A stretch of DNA of 42,333 bases. Origin: Solirubrobacterales bacterium (GTDB lineage: Bacteria; Actinomycetota; Thermoleophilia; Solirubrobacterales; Solirubrobacteraceae). The stretch covers positions 1-42,333 of the forward strand of contig JAPLCJ010000019.1 of NCBI GenBank assembly GCA_026392255.1, in the 5' to 3' direction. The position numbers and the translations under genes were made by a program. The notes under the pieces were generated by a model. The model had not been told where the DNA came from, ran no database searches, and saw only the letters and a list, made by a program, of their open reading frames with translations. This document shows, one piece after another, positions 29,507-38,533 of the stretch (position 1 is its first letter; every line of letters starts with the position of its first letter).

Positions 29507-30895
29507 ATGGCCACCACGCAACCGGCCGTACGTACAGGTGAAGAGCTTCAAGAGTTGGCAAAGCGCCACCTCTGGCTGCACTTCGCAAGGATGGGGTCCT
29601 ACAAGGACGTCGACATGCCAATCATCGTTCGCGGTGAGGGTTGTCATGTTTGGGACGAGAAGGGCAACAAGTACTTCGACGGTCTTTCAGCCCTGTTCTG
29701 CGTCAACATCGGCCACGGCCGCGCTGACGTTGCCCAAGCTGGTGCCGACCAGGCCAAAGAGCTTGGCTTCTTCACCAACTGGACTTACGCTCATCCACCT
29801 TCGATCGAGCTTGCGGCCCGGATCGCTGCCCTCGCGCCAGGTGACCTCAACCGAGTGTTCTTCACCTCGGGCGGGTCAGAAGCTGTTGAGTCAGCACTCA
29901 AGCTCAGCCGCCAGTACCACAAGCTGACGGGGCATCCCAACAAGACAAAGGTGATTGCTAGGGAGATTGCCTACCACGGAACAACCTTGGGAGCGCTCGC
30001 AGCTACCGGTATTCCGAACCTGCGTGAGCCGTTTGAGCCGCTCACACCGGGTGGTTGTCACGTGCCCAACACCAACGTCTATCGCCTGCCTGAGCACATG
30101 GACCCAATGGACCTTGCCGAGGCTGTTGCGCACCGGATTGAGTTCGAAGGGCCAGACACTGTCGCCGCTGTCATCATGGAACCGGTCCAGAATGCTGGCG
30201 GTTGCTTCACCCCGCCGGAGGGTTACTTCCAGCGCATCCGTGAGATCTGTGACCACTACAACGTCCTGATGATCTCGGATGAGGTCATTTGCTCATGGGG
30301 CCGTCTTGGCGAGTACTTCGGCGCTGAGAAGTACAACTATCTGCCCGACATGATCACAACGGCGAAGGGCATCACCTCCGCCTATGCGCCAATGGGTGCC
30401 GTGATTGCGTCTGACCGGATTGCTGAACCGTTTTATGACGGCAACGTCTCGTTCCTGCACGGACTCACGTTCGGTGGCCATCCGATTGCGGCAGCAACTG
30501 CGCTCGCCAACCTGGACGTGTTTGAGGACGAGAACATCCTTGAGAACGTGCGCAAGAACGAGCCAGTTCTGCGTGGAGCCCTTGAGGGCTTGATGGACAT
30601 TCCAATCGTTGGCGATGTTCGCGGCGCCGGTTACTTCATGGCCGTTGAGCTTGTCCGTGACCAGAAGACGAAGGAAACGTTCAACTCTGCGGAGTGCGAG
30701 GACTTGCTTCGCGGGTTCCTCTCCCCAGAGCTTTACCGCCGCGGCCTGATCTGCCGCGCGGACGACCGTGGCGACCCTGTCATTCAGCTGTCCCCGCCAT
30801 TGATTGCCGGACCGGATGAATTCGCTGAGATTATTGGCGTTCTTCGCCCACTGCTTGAGGAAGCATCAGCTCGTATGAAGGTCATCGGTTCCTAG
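29507..30895 (+). CDS. Class III pyridoxal-phosphate aminotransferase (omega-amino acid:pyruvate type)
   Basis: 462 residues from the ATG at 29507, preceded by GGAAGAGGG; an ATG at 29492 lies upstream of that site and is less likely. Family features are FFTSGGSEAVESALKLSRQYH for the cofactor phosphate, AYHGTTLGALAATG, the acidic MISDEVICSWGRLG, and the Schiff-base Lys287 in TTAKGITSAYAPMGA. The motif order resembles bacterial beta-alanine/taurine/polyamine:pyruvate aminotransferases. Alanine dehydrogenase follows 36 bases later, which suggests pyruvate as amino acceptor, with the alanine formed being deaminated back to pyruvate and ammonium. The amino donor is not determined. Confidence 0.9.
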   Translation: MATTQPAVRTGEELQELAKRHLWLHFARMGSYKDVDMPIIVRGEGCHVWDEKGNKYFDGLSALFCVNIGHGRADVAQAGADQAKELGFFTNWTYAHPPSIELAARIAALAPGDLNRVFFTSGGSEAVESALKLSRQYHKLTGHPNKTKVIAREIAYHGTTLGALAATGIPNLREPFEPLTPGGCHVPNTNVYRLPEHMDPMDLAEAVAHRIEFEGPDTVAAVIMEPVQNAGGCFTPPEGYFQRIREICDHYNVLMISDEVICSWGRLGEYFGAEKYNYLPDMITTAKGITSAYAPMGAVIASDRIAEPFYDGNVSFLHGLTFGGHPIAAATALANLDVFEDENILENVRKNEPVLRGALEGLMDIPIVGDVRGAGYFMAVELVRDQKTKETFNSAECEDLLRGFLSPELYRRGLICRADDRGDPVIQLSPPLIAGPDEFAEIIGVLRPLLEEASARMKVIGS

Positions 30896-30931
30896 CGGGC
30901 CGCTTCCAAACCCTGTCGACAGGAGAGCAAT

Positions 30932-32062
30932 ATGAGAGTTGGCGTTCCAACTGAGATCAAGCCGGACGAGTACCGGGTTGCCATGACCCCTGCGGGCGTC
31001 CGCGAGCTGACTGACGCTGGGCATGAGGTTGTTGTTCAGAAGGATGCTGGTGAGGGCTCGGCCATCACCGACGCCGACTACATCGCTCAGGGGGCAAAGA
31101 TCCTTCCTGACGCTGACGCTGTTTTTGCTGAAGCGGAGATGATCGTCAAGGTCAAGGAGCCACAGCCAGAAGAGGTCGCTCGCCTTCAGCCTCATCACCT
31201 GCTGTTCACCTACCTCCACCTTGCGCCGGACCCAGACCTGACCCATGGCCTTATGAACTCCGGTGCGACCTGCATCGCCTATGAGACAGTCGAGGACCGC
31301 AATGGCCGACTGCCGCTGTTGGCACCGATGAGCGAGGTTGCCGGCAAGCTCGCCACTCAGGCCGGCGCGTTCATGCTGGAGAAGCCACTCGGCGGTCGCG
31401 GCGCACTGATTGGTGGTGTTCCCGGCGTTGCTGCCGCGAAGGTGATGGTGATCGGCGGCGGTGTTGTAGGCACTAACGCAGCGATCATTTCGATCGGAAT
31501 GCAAGGCGAAACCTATGTTTATGACCGCAACATTGACCGTTTGAGGCAGCTGGAGATTGAGCTCCAAGGCCGCGCGTCAACCTGTTTCGCCTCAACACTT
31601 GAGATTGAGGAACGCCTTCCCGAGGTTGACCTTGTGATCGGCGCGGTTTTGGTCCACGGGGCCAAGGCTCCCCATGTCATTAACCGTGAACAGCTGAAGA
31701 TGATGAAGAAGGGCGCTGTATTGGTAGATGTCTCAATTGATCAAGGCGGTTGCTTTGAGACCTCGCGCGCCACGACCCACTCAGACCCGACTTACGAGGT
31801 CGAGGGAGTGACCCATTACTGCGTGGCAAATATGCCCGGCGCGGTGCCCATCACATCGACCTACGCGTTGACCAATGCGACCCTTCCTTACGTTCTCAAT
31901 CTTGCGAACAAAGGTGTGCATTGGACGGTTGCCAACGATCCGGGCCTTGCTCTTGGCCTCAACGTTGCAGCCGGGTCGATCACGTACGCGCCGGTGGCAG
32001 AAGCATTGGGTGAGCAGGCTATTTCCGTCTCGGACGCCCTCGCTGAAGTTCCAATGCGCTGA
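30932..32062 (+). CDS. ald: Alanine dehydrogenase
   Basis: 376 residues, standard length. N-terminal MRVGVPTEIKPDEYRVAMTPAGV is diagnostic. Lys75 (IVKVKEP) and His96 (TYLHLAPD) are the pyruvate-binding and proton-transfer residues. The Rossmann loop is VIGGGVVGTNAA (about residue 172). VDVSIDQGGCFETSRATTH contributes the catalytic Asp. It interconverts L-alanine and pyruvate plus ammonium with NAD(H) in the cytoplasm, usually as a hexamer. AGGAGAG lies before the ATG. It is in an operon with the preceding aminotransferase and directly upstream of rpsL. Confidence 0.97.
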   Translation: MRVGVPTEIKPDEYRVAMTPAGVRELTDAGHEVVVQKDAGEGSAITDADYIAQGAKILPDADAVFAEAEMIVKVKEPQPEEVARLQPHHLLFTYLHLAPDPDLTHGLMNSGATCIAYETVEDRNGRLPLLAPMSEVAGKLATQAGAFMLEKPLGGRGALIGGVPGVAAAKVMVIGGGVVGTNAAIISIGMQGETYVYDRNIDRLRQLEIELQGRASTCFASTLEIEERLPEVDLVIGAVLVHGAKAPHVINREQLKMMKKGAVLVDVSIDQGGCFETSRATTHSDPTYEVEGVTHYCVANMPGAVPITSTYALTNATLPYVLNLANKGVHWTVANDPGLALGLNVAAGSITYAPVAEALGEQAISVSDALAEVPMR

Positions 32063-32110
32063 TCTGGGACGCTCTCTGAAATTGCGGTGAAAGCCCCGCT
32101 GCGCGGGCGC

Positions 32111-32119
32111 TGCTATCGT
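32111..32119 (+). promoter_or_regulatory. Extended -10 element for the rpsL-rpsG-fusA operon
   Basis: TGCTATCGT (TGn plus TATCGT) ends ten bases before the rpsL ATG, and there is no ribosome binding site in between. This would make rpsL leaderless or nearly so. A CCCGC/GCGGG mini-hairpin (32094-32106) lies just upstream. No convincing -35 is seen. Confidence 0.4.
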
Positions 32120-32129
32120 CCCCCGCCGC

Positions 32130-32525
32130 ATGCCTACCACCAGCCAATTGATCCGCAAGGGCCGCAAGCCCACCAAGAAGAAGCTGGCTACCCCTGGCCT
32201 GAAGAGCGGCAAGGGTCGCAAGACCAAGGTTGCTGCCCCGCAGCGCCGTGGCGTTTGCACGCGTGTCTACACGACAACACCTAAGAAGCCGAACTCGGCT
32301 CTGCGCAAGGTTGCCCGTGTCAGGCTCACTAATGGCATGGAAGTAACGGTTTACATTCCAGGCGAAGGTCACAACCTCCAGGAGCACAGCGTTGTTCTTG
32401 TCCGTGGTGGCCGCGTTAAGGATCTTCCAGGAGTGCGCTACAAGGTTGTTCGCGGAACGCTCGACGCAGCAGGCGTCAGTGACCGTAAGAACGGGCGCTC
32501 CCACTACGGCGTCAAGGCTAAGTAA
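32130..32525 (+). CDS. rpsL: 30S ribosomal protein S12
   Basis: 131 residues. [12 protein letters not shown] and [30 protein letters not shown] leave no doubt. The lysines of the streptomycin-sensitive type (TPKKPNSA and [11 protein letters not shown]) are conserved. Between RKGR and PQRRG there are about ten more residues than in mycobacterial S12, Lys/Gly-rich ([20 protein letters not shown]). S12 is part of the decoding centre at the A site. The stop overlaps rpsG as TAATG. There is no ribosome binding site; see the extended -10 element just upstream. Confidence 0.98.
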   Translation: MPTTSQLIRKGRKPTKKKLATPGLKSGKGRKTKVAAPQRRGVCTRVYTTTPKKPNSALRKVARVRLTNGMEVTVYIPGEGHNLQEHSVVLVRGGRVKDLPGVRYKVVRGTLDAAGVSDRKNGRSHYGVKAK

Positions 32526-32995
32526 TGCCACGTCGTTCAGCAGCCACAATTCGCCCGGTCGAGCCGGACGCCGTCTACAAGTCCAAGCTTGTCACCCAAG
32601 TGATCAACCGGATGATGCTTGACGGTAAGAAGTCCAAGTCTGAAGCGATTGTCTATGACGCACTTGCTCTTATCGCTGAGAAGACGGGTACTGACCCAGT
32701 CGAGCATCTTGAGGAGTCAATCAAGGCTCTTACTCCAGTTCTTGAGGTTCGTTCCCGCCGTGTCGGTGGCGCGACCTACCAGGTGCCAGTTGAAGTTTCA
32801 CAGCGTCGAGCACGCACACTGGCAATCCGTTGGCTTGTTCAGTTCAGCCGTGAGCGCCGCGAGAAGTCAATGTCGCAGCGACTTGCCAATGAGCTCCTTG
32901 ATGCGCAGCAGCAGCAGGGTGGAGCATTCAAGCGCAAGGACGACATTTTCCGTATGGCACAGGCCAACAAGGCCTTCGCTCACTACCGCTGGTAG
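32525..32995 (+). CDS. rpsG: 30S ribosomal protein S7
   Basis: 156 residues, normal length. [47 protein letters not shown], the [17 protein letters not shown] block and the [21 protein letters not shown]-like segment identify it. S7 initiates assembly of the 30S head and contacts the E-site tRNA; in several bacteria it autoregulates the str operon. It is translationally coupled to rpsL and ends 114 bases before fusA. Confidence 0.98.
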   Translation: MPRRSAATIRPVEPDAVYKSKLVTQVINRMMLDGKKSKSEAIVYDALALIAEKTGTDPVEHLEESIKALTPVLEVRSRRVGGATYQVPVEVSQRRARTLAIRWLVQFSRERREKSMSQRLANELLDAQQQQGGAFKRKDDIFRMAQANKAFAHYRW

Positions 32996-33000
32996 ACGGA

Positions 33001-33028
33001 CCCTGCAACGCAGGGTTGGCGCGTTTTT
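33001..33028 (+). terminator. Hairpin between rpsG and fusA, possible attenuator
   Basis: CCCTGC (33001-33006) pairs with GCAGGG (33010-33015) around a 3-base loop, and TTTTT occurs eight bases later (33024-33028). The spacing is too wide for a classical terminator. Just downstream TTGACT (33049-33054) looks like a -35 but its -10 is weak (CCTAAA). The gap may hold a processing or partial termination site plus a fusA promoter. Confidence 0.35.
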
Positions 33029-33109
33029 GCCGCCGATCCTGACCGCGCTTGACTTCGGTCGCGTGGCGAAAACCTAAAAAGCCCCAGAAACACCCAGGAA
33101 TCAATTCAA

Positions 33110-35209
33110 ATGGACCGCAAATTTACACTTGAGAAGACCCGCAACATCGGCATCATGGCCCACATTGATGCGGGCAAAACCACCACGACCGAGCGCGTCC
33201 TGTTCTACACAGGCCGTACGCACAAGATCGGCGAGGTTCACGAGGGCGCAGCCGTCATGGACTGGATGGAGCAGGAGCAGGAGCGTGGAATCACCATCAC
33301 CTCCGCCGCAACGACTTGTGAGTGGGACAACCACCGGATCAACATCATTGACACACCAGGCCACGTGGACTTCACAGTTGAGGTTGAGCGGTCCCTCCGT
33401 GTTCTGGACGGCGCAGTCGCACTGTTTGACTCGGTTGCCGGCGTAGAGCCACAGTCCGAGACGGTTTGGCGTCAGGCCGACAAGTACTCAGTACCCCGCA
33501 TTGCCTACATCAACAAGATGGACCGCATTGGCGCAGACTTCGTTCGTGGCGTAGAGACAATGATCGAGCGCCTTGCCGCTAACGCAATTCCGATTCAGCT
33601 GCCAATCGGCGCCGAGTCTGAGTTCGAGGGCATCATTGACCTTGTTGAGAACGACGCAATCTTCTACAAGGACGACCTTGGCGAGGAGTTTGAGCGCGGC
33701 CCAATCCCAGAAGCACTTGTGGATGCTGCAGCCAAGGCCCGTGAGGTTCTGCTCGACGAGGTTTCAAACCACGACGACGAGCTGATGGAGATGCTCCTTG
33801 AGGAGCAGGAAGTAACACCTCAGCGCCTCAAGCAGGCCGTCCGCGCAGCAACGCTGACCCTCGGCATGACACCAGTCCTCTGCGGCTCATCCTTCAAGAA
33901 CAAGGGTGTTCAGCCACTCCTTGACGCAGTCATCGACTACCTGCCGTCCCCACTTGACACACCGCCAATCATGGGCCACGTCCCAGGCAAGGAAGAGGGC
34001 GAGCCAGACACCGAGCGCCCAGCTTCCGATTCCGAGCCTTTCAGCGCACTTGCGTTCAAGATCATGACCGACCCATTCGTCGGCAAGCTTGCTTTCTTCC
34101 GCGTCTACTCCGGCACACTTGAGGCCGGCTCGCGGATCCTCAACGCAACAACAGGCAAGACTGAGCGCGTTGGCCGACTTCTGATGATGCACGCCAATAA
34201 CCGCGAGGAGCTGGAGAAGGTATTCGCCGGCGACATCGCCGCAGCCGTCGGCATCAAGCAGGTTTCAACCGGTGACACCATCTGCGCCCCGGACCAGCCG
34301 ATTCTTCTTGAGCGCATCGAGTTCCCTGAGCCAGTAATCAAGGTTGCCATCGAGCCAAAGACCAAGGTTGACCAGGAGAAGATGGGCGTTGCTCTCGGCA
34401 AGCTTGCTGAAGAGGACCCAACCTTCCAAGTCCGTACCAACGAGGAGACCGGCCAGACCGAGATCTCCGGGATGGGCGAGCTTCACTTGGAGGTCCTCGT
34501 GGACCGCATGCTCCGCGAGTTCAAGGTTGACGCCAATGTCGGCCGCCCACAAGTTTCATACCGCGAGACTGTCAAGGGCACTGCCACAAAGGTCGAGGGA
34601 CGCTTCGTCCGTCAGACCGGTGGTTCAGGCCAGTACGGCATCGTCTACATCAACCTTGAGGCCGCTCCAGGTGAGGGCTTTGTCTTCGACAACAAGATCA
34701 AGGGTGGGTCAATCCCCTCCGAGTACATCCCAGCGGTCGAGAAGGGCGTTAGAGAGGCACTGGATACCGGTGTGAAGGCCGGCTACCCAGTAGTCGACGT
34801 CAAGGTAACGCTGACTGACGGCAAGTACCACGACACGGACTCCTCGGAGATCGCGTTCAAGGTTGCCGGCACGCTCGCGATGAAGGAAGCAGCCCGGCTT
34901 GCTAAGCCAATCCTGCTTGAGCCAATCTTTGCGGTAGAGGTCGTTGTGCCCGAGGAGTTCATGGGCGATGTAATCGGTGACCTGAACCGCCGCCGTGGAC
35001 GTGTTCACGGCATGGAGCCTCGTGGCAATGCCCAGGTTGTAACAGCCTCGGTGCCACTGGCAGAGATGTTTGGTTATGCGACGGACTTGCGTTCAGCAAC
35101 GCAGGGTCGCGCTAACTACACAATGCAGTTCGAGCGGTACGAGGAAGTGCCAGCGAACATCGCTGAGCAGGTCGTCGAATCCAGGACCGGCGGGGGCGAA
35201 GACGGGTAG
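33110..35209 (+). CDS. fusA: Elongation factor G
   Basis: 699 residues, standard length. GTPase motifs are [19 protein letters not shown] (P-loop), [20 protein letters not shown] and NKMD. Domains II to V follow, including [14 protein letters not shown] in domain III, the domain IV strand [29 protein letters not shown], and the [10 protein letters not shown] loop near the end. It catalyses GTP-dependent ribosomal translocation and, with RRF, recycling. Only a weak AGGAAT-like ribosome binding site is seen before the ATG at 33110. It lies in the str operon between rpsG and tuf. Confidence 0.99.
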   Translation: MDRKFTLEKTRNIGIMAHIDAGKTTTTERVLFYTGRTHKIGEVHEGAAVMDWMEQEQERGITITSAATTCEWDNHRINIIDTPGHVDFTVEVERSLRVLDGAVALFDSVAGVEPQSETVWRQADKYSVPRIAYINKMDRIGADFVRGVETMIERLAANAIPIQLPIGAESEFEGIIDLVENDAIFYKDDLGEEFERGPIPEALVDAAAKAREVLLDEVSNHDDELMEMLLEEQEVTPQRLKQAVRAATLTLGMTPVLCGSSFKNKGVQPLLDAVIDYLPSPLDTPPIMGHVPGKEEGEPDTERPASDSEPFSALAFKIMTDPFVGKLAFFRVYSGTLEAGSRILNATTGKTERVGRLLMMHANNREELEKVFAGDIAAAVGIKQVSTGDTICAPDQPILLERIEFPEPVIKVAIEPKTKVDQEKMGVALGKLAEEDPTFQVRTNEETGQTEISGMGELHLEVLVDRMLREFKVDANVGRPQVSYRETVKGTATKVEGRFVRQTGGSGQYGIVYINLEAAPGEGFVFDNKIKGGSIPSEYIPAVEKGVREALDTGVKAGYPVVDVKVTLTDGKYHDTDSSEIAFKVAGTLAMKEAARLAKPILLEPIFAVEVVVPEEFMGDVIGDLNRRRGRVHGMEPRGNAQVVTASVPLAEMFGYATDLRSATQGRANYTMQFERYEEVPANIAEQVVESRTGGGEDG

Positions 35210-35309
35210 CAAGCCTGCCGGACAGCGCGCGACACCTGTCGTTCGCTAGATTGATTACGGCACGTCCAATGCTGGGCGGCCAATTCTTACAACAAGGAGC
35301 TGATTGAAA

Positions 35310-36494
35310 GTGGCGAAGGAGAAGTTCGAGCGCGGCAAGCCGCACGTAAACGTTGGAACCATCGGTCACGTCGATCACGGCAAGACCACCCTTACAGCAG
35401 CGATCACGACCGTGCTTTCAAAGGCATCGGGCGGCGAAGCGAAGTCATTCGCTGAGATCGATAACGCTCCAGAGGAGAAGGAGCGTGGCATCACGATCGC
35501 CACGTCACACGTCGAGTACGAGACCGAAGCGCGCCACTATGCGCACGTCGATTGTCCCGGACACGCTGATTACGTGAAGAACATGATCACCGGCGCAGCG
35601 CAGATGGACGGCGCGATCCTCGTGGTCTCAGCTCCAGACGGCGCAATGCCACAGACTCGTGAGCACATCCTGCTCGCCCGTCAGGTTGGCGTTCCAAAGA
35701 TCGTTGTTTTCCTCAACAAGGTCGACATGGTCGACGACGAGGAGCTCATTGAGCTTGTCGAAGAGGAAATCAAGGAAATGCTCACTGATTACGACTTCCC
35801 AGGCGAGGAAATTCCTTTCGTCCGTGGATCCGCACTCAAGGCACTTGAAGGTGACGCTGACTACGAGGCCAAGATCCTCGAGCTGGCTGAAGCCCTCGAC
35901 ACCTACATTGACATTCCTGTGCGTGAGGTTGACAAGCCATTCCTGATGCCAGTTGAGGACGTCTTCTCGATCACCGGCCGTGGCACCGTAGCCACAGGAC
36001 GCATCGAGCTGGGCAAGATCTCAACCGGTGATGAAATTGAAATCGTAGGAATCACGGACACTCAGAAGACAGTCATCACTGGCGTCGAGATGTTCCGCAA
36101 GATTCTGGACGACGGTCAGGCCGGCGACAACGTTGGCTGCCTGCTCCGTGGTACGAAGCGCGAAGAGATCCAGCGCGGCCAGGTACTTGCCGCTCCGGGT
36201 TCGATCACGCCTCACACCAAGTTCACGGCTGAGGTCTACGTCCTGAAGAAGGAAGAAGGTGGCCGTCACACCGCGTTCGTAACGGGATACCGACCACAGT
36301 TCTACTTCCGCACGACTGACGTCACCGGCGTGGCAAATCTGCCCAGCGGTGTCGAGATGGTCATGCCAGGCGACAACGTAACAATGGACATTGAGCTGAT
36401 TCAGCCAATCGCCATGGACGAGCAGCTCCGCTTCGCAATTCGCGAGGGTGGACGTACCGTCGGATCAGGAGTTGTCACAAAGATCGTCGAGTAG
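35310..36494 (+). CDS. tuf: Elongation factor Tu
   Basis: 394 residues from the GTG at 35310, ten bases after AAGGAG (35294-35299); the TTG at 35304 is too close to that site. The sequence [32 protein letters not shown] is canonical. [26 protein letters not shown] and [11 protein letters not shown] complete the GTPase. Domains II and III include [19 protein letters not shown] and the kirromycin/tRNA-binding regions near the end. It delivers aminoacyl-tRNA to the ribosome. A 100-base gap separates it from fusA and includes a CGACA/TGTCG dyad and a TAGATT box that may be a separate tuf promoter. Confidence 0.99.
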   Translation: MAKEKFERGKPHVNVGTIGHVDHGKTTLTAAITTVLSKASGGEAKSFAEIDNAPEEKERGITIATSHVEYETEARHYAHVDCPGHADYVKNMITGAAQMDGAILVVSAPDGAMPQTREHILLARQVGVPKIVVFLNKVDMVDDEELIELVEEEIKEMLTDYDFPGEEIPFVRGSALKALEGDADYEAKILELAEALDTYIDIPVREVDKPFLMPVEDVFSITGRGTVATGRIELGKISTGDEIEIVGITDTQKTVITGVEMFRKILDDGQAGDNVGCLLRGTKREEIQRGQVLAAPGSITPHTKFTAEVYVLKKEEGGRHTAFVTGYRPQFYFRTTDVTGVANLPSGVEMVMPGDNVTMDIELIQPIAMDEQLRFAIREGGRTVGSGVVTKIVE

Positions 36495-36512
36495 CAAACG
36501 GATTCATGCGAC

Positions 36513-36531
36513 GGGCGGCCATCTGCCGCCC
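36513..36531 (+). promoter_or_regulatory. First hairpin of the rpsJ (S10 operon) leader
   Basis: GGGCGGC (36513-36519) pairs perfectly with GCCGCCC (36525-36531) around five bases, 19 bases after the tuf stop. It lacks a U-tract and may be a transcript-end stabiliser for tuf or part of the S10 operon leader. Confidence 0.55.
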
Positions 36532-36554
36532 CGAGCACTGGTTCGCCGCAATTG

Positions 36555-36591
36555 GGGCGGGTCCCCCGGAGCAGTTTCCGGGAGCCCGCCT
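36555..36591 (+). promoter_or_regulatory. Second, larger hairpin of the rpsJ (S10 operon) leader
   Basis: GGCGGG (36556-36561) pairs with CCCGCC (36585-36590). After a small internal loop, CCCGGA (36565-36570) pairs with TCCGGG (36577-36582), closed by GCAGTT. No T-run follows. The position 60 bases before rpsJ suggests a regulatory leader, possibly for control of the S10 operon by one of its products. Confidence 0.55.
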
Positions 36592-36651
36592 CGCGGCGCG
36601 ACTTGAAGCAACACGCAAACCTCCCAAGAGAAGAAGAACTAAGAAACCACC

Positions 36652-36975
36652 ATGTCCGCAACGGGCCAAAACAAAATTCGCATTCGACTCAAGTCCTACG
36701 ACCAGGGGACCATCGAGACGGCTGCCAAAGAGATCGTCGAGACCGCCGAAGGAACTGGCGCCAAGGTCGTCGGCCCAGTGCCCCTTCCTACGGAGAAGAG
36801 CGTCTACTGCGTGATCCGTTCTCCCTTCAAGGACAAGGACTCCCGCGAGCACTTCGAGATTCGTACGCACAAGCGTCTGATTGACATTCGTCAGAGCACA
36901 CCAAAGACAGTCGATTCGCTTCAGCGTCTTGACCTGCCTGCCGGTGTTGACATTGAGATCAAGCTGGCTGGCTGA
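36652..36975 (+). CDS. rpsJ: 30S ribosomal protein S10 (NusE)
   Basis: 107 residues. [64 protein letters not shown] and the C-terminal [15 protein letters not shown] identify S10. Besides its place in the 30S head it binds NusB in antitermination and NusG in coupling. The ATG at 36652 follows an A-rich stretch with AAGAGAAGAAG as ribosome binding site. It is the first gene of the S10 operon, after two leader hairpins, and ends one base before rplC. Confidence 0.98.
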   Translation: MSATGQNKIRIRLKSYDQGTIETAAKEIVETAEGTGAKVVGPVPLPTEKSVYCVIRSPFKDKDSREHFEIRTHKRLIDIRQSTPKTVDSLQRLDLPAGVDIEIKLAG

Positions 36976-36976
36976 C

Positions 36977-37594
36977 ATGGCCGCAATCCTCGCACGCAAG
37001 TTGGGCATGACCCAGCGTTTCCTTGAAGACGGACGCGTCGAACGCGTAACCGTTCTTGAGGCGGGCCCGTGCCCAGTGACGGGGATCCGCACCGATGACC
37101 ATGACGGTTACTCAGCTGTACAGCTTGCGTTTGATGCCTGCCGTGAAAAGGTCATCAACAAGCCAGAGATCGGCCACCTCAAGAAGGCTGGCGTCGAGGC
37201 TCACCGCACAATCGTTGAGTTCCGTGACCATCAGGGTGAGCTTCAGATTGGTGACACAGTTACTGCCGAGGCATTTGAGATCGGCGCGAAGGTCAAGATT
37301 TCAGGGATTTCCAAGGGCAAGGGCTTTGCAGGCACGATCAAGCGCCACAACTTCGCCAGCGGTCCCAAGAGCCACGGCTCGCACAACGTGCGTGCTCCGG
37401 GTTCGATCGGTTCATCTGCAACGCCATCACGCGTAATGAAGGGCATCCGCGGACCAGGCCAGATGGGCTCCAAGCGCGTAACAAAGCGTGGCCTCACAGT
37501 CGTCGAGATCATCGCGGCAGACAACCTTCTTCTTGTCCGTGGCGCAGTTCCTGGACCACGCGGCGGAACGGTCGAGGTGCGCACAGATGGCTGA
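36977..37594 (+). CDS. rplC: 50S ribosomal protein L3
   Basis: 205 residues from the ATG at 36977; upstream in-frame codons inside rpsJ are rejected. MAAILARKLGMTQRFLEDGRVERVTVLEAGPCPVT, the KGKGFAGTIKRHNFASGPKSHGSHNVRAPGSIGSSATPSRVMKGIRGPGQMG loop that reaches the peptidyl-transferase centre, and VEIIAADNLLLVRGAVPGPRGG are all present. The reading frame overlaps rplD by eight bases. Confidence 0.98.
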   Translation: MAAILARKLGMTQRFLEDGRVERVTVLEAGPCPVTGIRTDDHDGYSAVQLAFDACREKVINKPEIGHLKKAGVEAHRTIVEFRDHQGELQIGDTVTAEAFEIGAKVKISGISKGKGFAGTIKRHNFASGPKSHGSHNVRAPGSIGSSATPSRVMKGIRGPGQMGSKRVTKRGLTVVEIIAADNLLLVRGAVPGPRGGTVEVRTDG

Positions 37595-38237
37595 GGCAAC
37601 TCGGATCGGCGCAGGTAGCGCAGTCAAGCTTGACCCTGAAGCCTTCGGTGTCCGGTTCAACATGCCGCTCGTTCACGAGACGGTCATTGCTGAACTCGCC
37701 GCCCGTCGTCAGGGAACGCACGCAACCAAGACCCGCGGCATGGTCCGTGGCGGTGGCGCAAAGCCTTGGCGTCAGAAGGGCACTGGCCGCGCACGCGCCG
37801 GTTCCTCACGTTCCCCAATCTGGGTTGGCGGCGGTACGGTCTTCGGCCCTCAGCCGCGTTCTTACGTTGTCAAGGTCAACCGCAAGGCTCGCCGTGCAGC
37901 ATTGCGTTCAGCCCTCTCGGTCCACGCCGAGCGCAGCTCCGTTGGCGTGATCGACGCAGCAACATGGGAAGCACCAGCAACCAAGCGGGCAGCATCCGAG
38001 CTTGGCAAGTGGGACACCCCAGGCCCAATCCTTCTTCTGCTGACCGAGGAAGAGTCCTCAGTGGCCCTTTCCTTCCGCAACCTCAAGGGAGCCAACGTGC
38101 TTCCCGTTGACAGTGCCGGCGTTGCCGACATCATGCGCGCAGGCTCAATCCTGTTCAGCGACTCTGCTCTTGCTCGGATCACCGAGCGCGCACTCAAGCC
38201 TGTTCGCGCCGCTGTTGGCGCAGGGGTAGGGGAGTAG
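37587..38237 (+). CDS. rplD: 50S ribosomal protein L4
   Basis: 216 residues from the ATG at 37587. The tunnel loop RQGTHATKTRGMVRGGGAKPWRQKGTGRARAGSSRSPIWVGGGTVFGPQPRSY is strongly conserved. It lies at the exit-tunnel constriction where macrolides bind. The first 20 residues (AEATRIGAGSAVKLDPEAFG) are more variable. In E. coli L4 represses its own operon through the S10 leader; whether it acts on the hairpins at 36513-36591 is untested. Confidence 0.97.
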   Translation: MAEATRIGAGSAVKLDPEAFGVRFNMPLVHETVIAELAARRQGTHATKTRGMVRGGGAKPWRQKGTGRARAGSSRSPIWVGGGTVFGPQPRSYVVKVNRKARRAALRSALSVHAERSSVGVIDAATWEAPATKRAASELGKWDTPGPILLLLTEEESSVALSFRNLKGANVLPVDSAGVADIMRAGSILFSDSALARITERALKPVRAAVGAGVGE

Positions 38238-38239
38238 TC

Positions 38240-38533
38240 ATGGACGCAACACAAGTAATCATCCGTCCGATCGTGTCTGAGAAGAGCTTCGTGCTAGCTG
38301 AGGCCGGCCGTTACACCTTCCGCGTCCATCCGGACGCTCACAAGACCCAGATCCGCCAAGCCGTTGAGGAACTCTTCGACGTCGGCGTTGTCAAGGTTCA
38401 TACAGCCAACGTTCGCGGCAAGCCAAAGCGCCGCGGCTTCTCGGTCGGCACACGCCGCTCGTGGAAGAAGGCAATTGTGACCGTCCGTGAGGGCGAGCGG
38501 ATTCCAATCTTCCAATCATTGGAGCTCACCTAA
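38240..38533 (+). CDS. rplW: 50S ribosomal protein L23
   Basis: 97 residues. [76 protein letters not shown] is a standard L23. L23 sits at the tunnel exit and is a docking point for trigger factor and SRP. TAATG overlap with rplB. Confidence 0.97.
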   Translation: MDATQVIIRPIVSEKSFVLAEAGRYTFRVHPDAHKTQIRQAVEELFDVGVVKVHTANVRGKPKRRGFSVGTRRSWKKAIVTVREGERIPIFQSLELT

